Made by a program: the position numbers and the translations under genes. From positions 1-12,520 of the forward strand of contig CALAUY010000044.1 in assembly GCA_937892015.1 (NCBI GenBank): DNA of 12,520 nt, given 5' to 3'. Of this stretch, positions 6,734 through 12,520 are shown one piece after another (position 1 is the first letter of the stretch; each line of letters opens with the position of its first letter). The DNA is from an uncultured Bacteroidales bacterium (GTDB lineage: Bacteria > Bacteroidota > Bacteroidia > Bacteroidales > Paludibacteraceae). The notes beneath the pieces are model-generated. The model worked only from the letters and a program-made list of their open reading frames with translations, did no database searches and was not told the origin of the DNA.

Positions 6734-8074
6734 ATGGGTTTGAAAGAGAACATACGAACAGCGCTCGATTTCGTTCGTCACGGATTGTGGAGGACAACGA
6801 GTGAAGGGATGGGTAAAGGCAAGCGTTTAGGCATTCAGGCACTCAAGACGCTCGTCTTGTCCGTTCGTGGTTTCAACGAGGATGACATCTCGATGCGCGC
6901 AAACTCACTTACGTATTCGTTCATGTTCGCTGTCGTACCTATCCTCGCTCTTTTCCTGGCCGTGGCGCGTGGACTGGGTTTTGAGCAAGTGATAGAAACC
7001 AAACTGCAAGAGTCGTTCCTCGGACAGTACGACCCGGCCATCGTAGAGACCATCATGGGTTTCGTGCAACGTTACTTAGAAACGGCACAAGGCGGACTCT
7101 TCCTCGGAATAGGCATCCTCATCTTGCTGTGGGCGGTGTATTCGTTTTTTCGCAATGTGGAGTCGTCGTTCAACAAGATTTGGCAGGTGCAGAAGAGTCG
7201 TAACGTACTCCGGCAGTTCACCAGTTATATCATGATCTTAATAGCTATTCCTATCTTGATGATTGTGTCGTCTGGTATAAGTTTGCTCGTCAATACGAAA
7301 GTGTCAGACGCTCAGTTCTTTATCGATATGAGTGCCTTCCACGAGTTCGTGGTGAAGTCTATCCCGTGGCTCACGATGTGGTTTCTTTTTGCACTGATGT
7401 ATTGGGGCATTCCTAATACGAAAGTGCGTCCGTTGGCGGCCATAATCGCGGGCGTTTTTATCGGAACACTCGCGCAGTTGCTTCAGATGTTGGGCGTGTA
7501 TATCTTCATGATGTTGGGTAGGACGAGTATCGTGTATGGTGCGTTCGCGATTGTGCCGCTGTTGCTGACGTGGGTGCAATGGTTGAGTCTGCTTATCCTT
7601 TTCGGTGCTGAACTGAGCTACTCCATTCAGAACAATGAACATTTTGATTTTCAGGTAGATATCGACCGCATGTCGCGCCGGTACAAAGACTACTTGACCC
7701 TATATATCTGTTACCGTATCGTCAAGCGGTTTGAGACAGGAGAAGAAGCATATACTTCACACGCATTGGCGCAAGAGACCCATCTGCCGCTTCGCGTTGT
7801 CAATCAGTTGATTGGGCGGCTATTAGAGGTGCATGTGCTTAATGAGACTCGCCTTAGCGATGGCGAAGAGCATCCGCGTTATCAACCGGCAATGGACATC
7901 AATCGTCTGAGCGTGGGACTCGTGTTAGAGCGCATTGAGCAGGGCGGAAGTGAACTGTTTTTCCGCAATGTCAGCAAAGAGATGTCGCCTTTCTGGAAAC
8001 GTTGGTTGCGCATCAAACGAGCTGACTACGACTTCAACAACCTACTCGTCAAAGATATGATGAACGACAAATAA
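6734..8074 (+). CDS. YihY/BrkB-family inner membrane protein
   Basis: This is a member of the YihY/virulence factor BrkB family, often mislabelled ribonuclease BN. Its biochemical function is not established; some relatives have been linked to transport or resistance. The 446-residue product has a cytoplasmic N-terminus, then about six membrane helices near residues 58-80, 120-139, 163-186, 209-226, 232-257 and 268-296. Family hallmarks include the first-helix SLTYSFMFAVVPILALFLA, the WAVYSFFRNVESSFNKIW segment and the TWVQWLSLLILFGAELSYS segment. The roughly 150-residue C-terminal tail (TSHALAQETHLPLRVVNQLIGRLLE) looks like a winged-helix module, common in Bacteroidetes members. The amylase gene begins 41 bp downstream, so the two may be co-transcribed. 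Confidence 0.93.
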   Translation: MGLKENIRTALDFVRHGLWRTTSEGMGKGKRLGIQALKTLVLSVRGFNEDDISMRANSLTYSFMFAVVPILALFLAVARGLGFEQVIETKLQESFLGQYDPAIVETIMGFVQRYLETAQGGLFLGIGILILLWAVYSFFRNVESSFNKIWQVQKSRNVLRQFTSYIMILIAIPILMIVSSGISLLVNTKVSDAQFFIDMSAFHEFVVKSIPWLTMWFLFALMYWGIPNTKVRPLAAIIAGVFIGTLAQLLQMLGVYIFMMLGRTSIVYGAFAIVPLLLTWVQWLSLLILFGAELSYSIQNNEHFDFQVDIDRMSRRYKDYLTLYICYRIVKRFETGEEAYTSHALAQETHLPLRVVNQLIGRLLEVHVLNETRLSDGEEHPRYQPAMDINRLSVGLVLERIEQGGSELFFRNVSKEMSPFWKRWLRIKRADYDFNNLLVKDMMNDK

Positions 8075-8115
8075 AAATTCAATAAACAATAACCAAAACA
8101 CCAAACATAATACAC

Positions 8116-9969
8116 ATGAAAAAGTCTATCCTTACCACGCTCTTTTTGGCAGCAGGCATGCTGCTTAGTGCACAGACAATCAGTCGGGTTGAACCTCTTA
8201 GTTGGTGGACTGACATGAAACTGCCGCTGACGCTCATGTTTCAGGGTGAAGACCTGCAAGATGCACAAGTGACCATTCAGAAAAAGGTTGCGAAGAAGAA
8301 GTTCGTTGCCACAGAAGGGCTGCAAGTACGCGGTCAACACAACGCTGAATCGCCGAACTACCTCTTCGTGGATGTGGCCGTCAAAGAGGCGGGAACGTAT
8401 CGTTTTGTTCTCAAGAAAGGGAAGAAACAAGCAGTGTGGGAGTACGTAATTGATGAGCGTCGCCCGGGCAGTGCAATGCGTCCGTCGTTCTCATCGGCCG
8501 ACTGCATCTATCTGATTATGTCGGACAGGTTCGTTGATGCTGACCCATCGAACAACTCTACCGCGAATACGTTGGAGAAAGGCAACAAGAACAGTCTTGA
8601 CGGTCGTTGGGGAGGGGATATACAGGGTATCATCAACTCGCTCGACTACATCAAGCAGACGGGTGCAACAGCTGTCTGGCCCACGCCATTGCTCCTTGAT
8701 AACGAGCCCGATTGGTCGTATCACGGTTACGCTTGCGGTGATTATTACCATATCGATCCGCGTTTTGGCAGCAATGAGCTTTACCGCGAGATGGTAAGTA
8801 TTGCGCACAATAAAGGCCTAAAGTTCATTATGGATATCGTCACTAACCACTGCGGTCTTGCCCATTGGTGGATGCAAGATTTGCCATATCAGGATTGGAT
8901 TCATCAGTTCCCCGAGTTCACGCGCAGTATCAATCAGTTCACCACAGCGTACGACCCCAATGCGAGTCGTTACGACCGCATCATGCACGACAATGGGTGG
9001 TTTGACACACACATGCCGGACATGAACCTCGATAATCCCGATTTGCTGCAATATTTCAAGCAATGGGCTATCTGGTGGATTGAGTTCGCTGACCTCGACG
9101 GGCTGCGTGTAGATACGTACCCGTACAATGAGAAAGAGCCGATGAGCGAATGGTGTAAGGCCGTTCGCAACGAGTATCCGTTCATCAATATCGTTGGCGA
9201 GTGTTGGACACGTCCATCGACAGCAGTGGCGTATTGGCAAGCCGGAGCGAGGAATCCTGACCGATTCAATAGTAACTTGCCCGCAGTGATGGATTTTCCG
9301 CTCGAAGAGGCAATCCGTGCGGGACTCGCTACGAGTGATGTCAAAGATGGATGGGATGATCAAGATCGCCGTATCTCGTGCGTTTACCATGTCCTCTCGC
9401 AAGACATGTATTACGGTGACGTGAATAATCTGCTCGTTTTTGTAGGCAATCACGATATGGACCATATCGCTGATATGGTGGCAGAGAACGACCTCCGCCG
9501 CATAACGTTAGCTGATGTACTGATTGCCACAGTACGCGGCATACCGCAAGTGTTTCAAGGCGATGAGTACGGTCAGAGAAGTGCTGACATGAGTCGCGGA
9601 CACAGCGGGCTGCGTCGGCCATTGGCAAAAGAGTCTGAGTTGACGCCCGAACAGAAAAAACTGCTCGATTTCCATAGTAAGCTTTTCACGTGGCGACAAG
9701 GCGAGCGTGTCATCCATAAAGGGGCAACGCGCCATTTTTTCTCGGAGAATAACACGTACGCTTTCTTCCGTTACTTGGAAGGCGAGGCGGTGTTTGTTTT
9801 CGTCAATGCGTCGAACCACTCTGAGAAAGTGCCGGTTGACCATTACCGCGAAATGCTTGACATCTACGGAACAGAAGGCACAGACGTGCTAACCGGTCAA
9901 CACATCTCACTTGGTGAGGGACTTGCCGTCCCTGGCTTGAGTAGCTTGATTGTCAAACTGAAAAAGTAA
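8116..9969 (+). CDS. Periplasmic GH13 alpha-amylase / neopullulanase (SusA-like)
   Basis: This is a secreted glycoside hydrolase family 13 enzyme, expected to cut alpha-1,4 bonds in maltodextrins, cyclodextrins or pullulan in the periplasm. The 617-residue product begins with a Sec signal peptide (MKKSILTTLFLAAGMLLSA, likely cut near residue 19). An N-terminal cyclomaltodextrinase-type beta domain (about 22-113) follows, then the catalytic barrel (about 125-530) and a C-terminal beta domain. Conserved regions are intact: DIVTNH at 240-245, GLRVDTYPY with nucleophile Asp333, GECW with acid/base Glu362, and FVGNHD with Asp447. Length and layout resemble SusA of Bacteroides thetaiotaomicron, but no susB-G genes lie nearby. 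Substrate is inferred. The 41-bp gap upstream is A-rich with no clear promoter. Confidence 0.95.
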   Translation: MKKSILTTLFLAAGMLLSAQTISRVEPLSWWTDMKLPLTLMFQGEDLQDAQVTIQKKVAKKKFVATEGLQVRGQHNAESPNYLFVDVAVKEAGTYRFVLKKGKKQAVWEYVIDERRPGSAMRPSFSSADCIYLIMSDRFVDADPSNNSTANTLEKGNKNSLDGRWGGDIQGIINSLDYIKQTGATAVWPTPLLLDNEPDWSYHGYACGDYYHIDPRFGSNELYREMVSIAHNKGLKFIMDIVTNHCGLAHWWMQDLPYQDWIHQFPEFTRSINQFTTAYDPNASRYDRIMHDNGWFDTHMPDMNLDNPDLLQYFKQWAIWWIEFADLDGLRVDTYPYNEKEPMSEWCKAVRNEYPFINIVGECWTRPSTAVAYWQAGARNPDRFNSNLPAVMDFPLEEAIRAGLATSDVKDGWDDQDRRISCVYHVLSQDMYYGDVNNLLVFVGNHDMDHIADMVAENDLRRITLADVLIATVRGIPQVFQGDEYGQRSADMSRGHSGLRRPLAKESELTPEQKKLLDFHSKLFTWRQGERVIHKGATRHFFSENNTYAFFRYLEGEAVFVFVNASNHSEKVPVDHYREMLDIYGTEGTDVLTGQHISLGEGLAVPGLSSLIVKLKK

Positions 9970-9973
9970 CTGC

Positions 9974-9988
9974 GACCGTAGGTCTTTT
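9974..9988 (+). terminator. Weak possible terminator after the amylase gene
   Basis: Just after the amylase stop, GACC-GTA-GGTC can form a 4-bp stem with a 3-base loop, followed by TTTT. The stem is short for an intrinsic terminator. The repeat copy at 10020-10050 can also form CGTCCT-TGAT-AGGATG (six pairs, one G-U) in the same transcript. Either may help end transcription at this convergent junction, but the evidence is weak. Confidence 0.25.
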
Positions 9989-10070
9989 GCTATTCGTCCT
10001 TGATGGGATGAGGCATTATGCTATTCGTCCTTGATAGGATGAGGCATTATGCTATTCGTCTTTGATGGGG
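9989..10070. repeat. 31-bp tandem copies of the lptC 3' end
   Basis: Two 31-bp units lie at 9989-10019 and 10020-10050, differing at one position. A third, partial copy (10051-10070, two mismatches) is the actual 3' end of lptC. Read on the minus strand, every copy contains ATC AA(A/G) GAC GAA TAG, the last codons and stop of lptC. The two outer copies therefore look like duplications of the gene's end placed after its stop. Each also reads as an eight-codon frame, MPHPIKDE. The array fills most of the convergent gap between the amylase and lptC. Confidence 0.9.
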
Positions 10071-10630
10071 AAAATGCCCGTGGGTTTGCGGATAGTGTAT
10101 TTGGTCATCTCTTGATTGCTTTCGAAACCAATGCCCTGGATGATACTCGTTTCGCGGGTGATGGTAATCATCGAATCCGAGTAGATGCGCTCATCTTTTT
10201 GACTCCAAAAGAGTTGGGGAGTCTCAAATTTCTCACCCACTTGGTTGAGCGAGCGCACGTTGCCGTCTAATCGCCATATCTGCGTCGATTCGTCGTAGTA
10301 CGCATAGTCGGCTTCAAGGTAAGCTCCTATAGAGAGGTCTTGGTTGAAGTTCTCCAAGTAGATGCCGGCAGGGAACTCCCAATAGGGCGGCGTGGCTTTG
10401 TCGTAAATCTGCCACGAGTCGGCTAAAATACGGTATCGTGTGATGCCGGAGTCGGAGATGAGCGTGATGACGTCGCGAGCATCGAGGACCGGCATGGCCG
10501 CGCGGTTCTCCACTGCATCGGTCACTTGTTTCTTGTCGTGGTGCACGCACGCAGAAAGGCAAATGAGCATCAGTACACAAACGGTACTGATGCTCATAGT
10601 GAGAAAGCTATTTGCGCTGTTTTTGTTCAT
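10052..10630 (-). CDS. lptC: LPS export periplasmic protein LptC
   Basis: LptC bridges the LptBFG inner-membrane ABC transporter and LptA in moving lipopolysaccharide to the outer membrane. I place the start at 10630 (MNKNSANSF), giving 192 residues, because this ATG overlaps the stop of the TPR gene as ATGA (10627-10630), a typical coupled arrangement. The open frame extends nine codons further, into the TPR gene. The N-terminus is hydrophobic and ends in a lipobox, LSAC, with Cys28 as the likely lipidation site, so it may be a lipoprotein rather than the single-pass anchored form of E. coli. The LptC/DUF1239 fold is suggested by LEADYAYYDESTQIWRLDGNV and by the GEKFETPQLFW and RIYSDSMITI strands. 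The gene ends in IKDE, a sequence echoed in the downstream repeats. Confidence 0.9.
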   Translation of the reverse strand: MNKNSANSFLTMSISTVCVLMLICLSACVHHDKKQVTDAVENRAAMPVLDARDVITLISDSGITRYRILADSWQIYDKATPPYWEFPAGIYLENFNQDLSIGAYLEADYAYYDESTQIWRLDGNVRSLNQVGEKFETPQLFWSQKDERIYSDSMITITRETSIIQGIGFESNQEMTKYTIRKPTGIFPIKDE

Positions 10631-12033
10631 CGAACAGTGGTACATTCGTTGATCCATCCGGCAACGCAGAACTGGCCGCTACCGAACTCATTAGGCAAGT
10701 CGAAACGCTCCTCTTTAGAGGGGAAATACTTGCTGTAGGTTGAGATCAGTTTGTTGGCATCATCGGCGCAAGTGGGGTCAACGCTTCTGGCTTTCACGAA
10801 CTTATCTACCGCCACCCAGTACACGGTCTTGTTGAGGATGGCCGATTTGGCATCTCCGGCAGTGTAGGGCTTTGAGGCGGCGTACATAACACCCATCAAC
10901 ATGTAGCAACGCCCCTGATTAGGCACGAACTCGAGCGACTTGTAGAGACTGGAGCGTGCGGCCGAGTAGTTCTTCAGGTTGTTGTAGTACACGAAAGCGG
11001 CATTGTACTGATAGTCAGCCTTATCTTGCTCATTATCAGCGAGGTCGGTCGCTTGGTTGTAGTACTCAATGGCACCTGACCAATCTTCTTTCTTTTTGCA
11101 CATCGAAGCACATCCTGCGGCCGATTCGGCAGTAGGTGACAACTTGTGTGCCGACTCGGCAGCTGCGAAATACACATCACTCTCGTTGTTGCAACCGATG
11201 CGGCGATAGAGTGTCATAATCTTGTTGAGCATGTCGAGGTTGTTGAGGTTGTCCTGAACGGTCTTGGCATACAGCTCATCCAGTTTGCTGCAATCGGCAG
11301 CACCCGACGCGGCGAAGCGTTGATCGACATAATCTTTGTTCGAGGCGGCAGCTCCGGCGTTCTTGTTGGCAGGGTCAGCAGCCATAGCAGCCAGTACGTT
11401 TGAAACCAACTGATAGTCAGCGATGTACTGCTCTGCATATTGGTTGGGGTTGGTTTTGTAGATATCGTACGATACATCGGCTAATTTCACTGCCACGTTG
11501 ATGGATGACGCTTGCCCCATTTCCTCTACAGACTGTTTGAGCCATGGATAAGCCCTGTCTTTGACGGGGTCTTCGGGGTAGAACGTGCAGTAGTCGAGAC
11601 CTTTCTGCCCGAGAATGAAGGCAACGGGGTATTTCTTCGAGTACTTAGGGTCGTTGCCGAAATAGCGGATGCGCTTGTCGTGCAGCGTGAGCAGCAACGC
11701 GCGGTACTGGTCGTATTCGGGCGTTCCGGGTTTGCTCTGCGAGATTTTCCACTCTACGATTTTGTCGCCATCGATGTAGATGTTAACAGAAGCTGAAGGA
11801 CACTCCGAATAGGCGGCATACCATGGCTCCCATGCATCGGCGAACTGTTTGTTCTTGGTCGATTCGTGGAAGAGACTCACGTTGGTCAGACACTCTTCGG
11901 TGATGACGTTGTTGTCCTCTTCTACCGTTTCTTGCACTTGGGGTGCAGGGGCGGCTTTCTTCTTCTTGTCTGCATGTGCCGTTATTGGCAGGGCGGCACA
12001 CAGACTTAAGATGATAAGTGATTTAGCTTTCAT
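10627..12033 (-). CDS. Periplasmic tetratricopeptide-repeat protein
   Basis: This 468-residue product has a Sec signal peptide (MKAKSLIILSLCAALPITAHA, likely cut after residue 21) followed by a lysine/proline-rich linker, so it should be periplasmic. TPR-like helix pairs are clearest at about residues 302-367, including EDWSGAIEYYNQATDLA and YNAAFVYYNNLKNYSAARSSLYKSLEFVPN. It is rich in cysteine after the signal (about eleven), which could allow disulfides. The C-terminus VAGWINECTTVR resembles the conserved GWIGxxTTxR ending I recall from Bacteroidales homologues. It lies between an outer-membrane barrel gene and lptC, an order I recognise from Bacteroidales. This suggests a role in envelope assembly, but the function is unproven. 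A sigma-54-like element precedes it. Confidence 0.88.
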   Translation of the reverse strand: MKAKSLIILSLCAALPITAHADKKKKAAPAPQVQETVEEDNNVITEECLTNVSLFHESTKNKQFADAWEPWYAAYSECPSASVNIYIDGDKIVEWKISQSKPGTPEYDQYRALLLTLHDKRIRYFGNDPKYSKKYPVAFILGQKGLDYCTFYPEDPVKDRAYPWLKQSVEEMGQASSINVAVKLADVSYDIYKTNPNQYAEQYIADYQLVSNVLAAMAADPANKNAGAAASNKDYVDQRFAASGAADCSKLDELYAKTVQDNLNNLDMLNKIMTLYRRIGCNNESDVYFAAAESAHKLSPTAESAAGCASMCKKKEDWSGAIEYYNQATDLADNEQDKADYQYNAAFVYYNNLKNYSAARSSLYKSLEFVPNQGRCYMLMGVMYAASKPYTAGDAKSAILNKTVYWVAVDKFVKARSVDPTCADDANKLISTYSKYFPSKEERFDLPNEFGSGQFCVAGWINECTTVR

Positions 12034-12075
12034 GATGTAGTATTTTTATGTTTGTCGTTCGTTTGTTTTATCCTG

Positions 12076-12092
12076 TACAAATGCCGTGCCAA
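12076..12092 (-). promoter_or_regulatory. Sigma-54-like -24/-12 element before the TPR gene
   Basis: Read on the minus strand, TTGGCACGGCATTTGTA matches the RpoN consensus TTGGCACG-N4-TTGCA except for T in place of C in the -12 GC. The GG and G(T) are separated by exactly 10 bases, the canonical spacing. It lies directly after the barrel-gene stop (12094), with the expected transcription start about 30 bases before the TPR ATG (12033), a sensible leader length. The -12 mismatch weakens the call, and no activator gene or upstream binding site is visible. Confidence 0.4.
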
Positions 12093-12093
12093 A

Positions 12094-12520
12094 CTACAAT
12101 CGGCGTTTGAAGAACCAGTTCTCCGAGATAGATGCGTTGAGGGTAAATCGGATGAAGTTCTCGTTCAGTCTGTCGGCCGTTCCACGGTGTCCGTACTCCA
12201 GTGTAGTGTTGATGACCGACCCGACGTTGTGCAGAGGAAAAGCCGTTCCGATGCTCACGGTAAACTCTTTGCCGGGTACAGCGGTAGAGTAGGCATCGGT
12301 CATAGCAAACCCCACGCGCCATGGCATGTGGTCAATGTACTTGCGCCCGAGGGGGTTATGCATGTATTGGAAGCCCACAGACAGTTTGCTGCGGTTTCGG
12401 TACGCGCCTTTTGTGCCCAGATAGCGTGCGTCACCCCAAGCAGTGACCATGTAATCGATCCCTATTGTGAAACGGCCATTGTAGCTGTAACTTGCGCCAA
12501 CGCCCCACAGCATCGGCAGG
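12094..12520 (-). CDS. Outer-membrane beta-barrel protein, C-terminal part (truncated by window)
   Basis: Only the last 141 or so codons are in the window; the frame runs open to the edge at 12520, so the start lies outside. The visible sequence alternates polar and hydrophobic/aromatic residues as in barrel strands, for example YNGRFTIGIDYMVTAWG, SKLSVGFQYMHNP and FTVSIGTAFPL. It ends in strand ISENWFFKRRL, with aromatics placed as in C-terminal signals recognised by the BAM complex. The layout suggests a FadL/OmpP1-like or related Bacteroidales barrel, as often found ahead of this TPR-lptC pair, but the exact family cannot be fixed from this fragment. The TPR gene follows after about 60 bp. 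Confidence 0.8.
   Translation of the reverse strand, partial: LPMLWGVGASYSYNGRFTIGIDYMVTAWGDARYLGTKGAYRNRSKLSVGFQYMHNPLGRKYIDHMPWRVGFAMTDAYSTAVPGKEFTVSIGTAFPLHNVGSVINTTLEYGHRGTADRLNENFIRFTLNASISENWFFKRRL

Noticed and set aside
6538..6842. Reverse-strand frames of 71 and 90 codons after rnpB
   Set aside because: They overlap the conserved 3' end of rnpB or the start of the yihY-like gene. They reflect the stop-poor, repeat-like spacer and resemble no protein.
9989..10050. Eight-codon minus-strand mini-ORFs (MPHPIKDE) in the repeat copies
   Set aside because: They are explained as by-products of duplicating the lptC 3' end; there is no sign of independent translation.
10049..10270. Forward 73-codon frame next to the 31-bp repeats
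   Set aside because: It is antisense to the conserved C-terminal part of lptC and has no supporting features.
1..12520. Mobile element or defence system
   Set aside because: No transposase, integrase, nuclease, toxin-antitoxin pair or terminal inverted repeats were seen; all sizeable genes are conserved housekeeping or envelope genes.

Overview
The window looks like chromosomal DNA of a Bacteroidales bacterium, probably Prevotella-like. This rests on gene content: a complete six-gene Na+-translocating NADH:quinone reductase operon, a SusA-type periplasmic amylase, the outer-membrane protein / TPR / LptC gene order, and start sites that mostly lack clear Shine-Dalgarno sequences. Genus assignment is inference. 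Coding DNA is of medium GC, and no insertion sequence, phage or integrase gene is visible.

Positions 1-165 hold a nested tandem repeat made from ACG-plus-AT-rich hexamers: four perfect 26-bp units followed by degenerate hexamers. It lies directly in front of nqrA. Positions 203-5998 (+) are nqrA-B-C-D-E-F in canonical order, with overlapping or nearly touching genes except for a 29-bp AT-rich spacer before nqrF. The key cofactor residues are all present: SGAT flavinylation threonines in NqrB and NqrC, the NqrD/NqrE cysteine pairs, and the NqrF 2Fe-2S cysteines. Together they encode a membrane complex that oxidises NADH, reduces quinone and exports Na+. The flavin transferase ApbE and the NqrM maturation factor are not in the window.

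Positions 6066-6260 encode an unrecognised 64-residue protein built from two WWxSL repeats. Its stop codon falls inside the predicted outer helix of the RNase P RNA (rnpB, 6256-6574), which follows at once. A non-coding stretch rich in alternating purine/pyrimidine (6575-6733) leads to a YihY/BrkB-family membrane protein (6734-8074) and then a secreted GH13 amylase of the SusA/neopullulanase kind (8116-9969).

The right-hand block reads on the minus strand and converges on the amylase gene. In transcription order it holds the C-terminal end of an outer-membrane beta-barrel protein (cut by the window edge), a periplasmic TPR protein, and lptC, which overlaps the TPR gene by ATGA. A sigma-54-like -24/-12 element lies between the barrel gene and the TPR gene. 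The convergent junction (9970-10051) carries two extra 31-bp copies of the 3' end of lptC.

Most of the window is conserved housekeeping material. The less ordinary items are the nested repeat before nqrA, the duplicated-motif small protein that overlaps rnpB, and the echo of the lptC 3' end.
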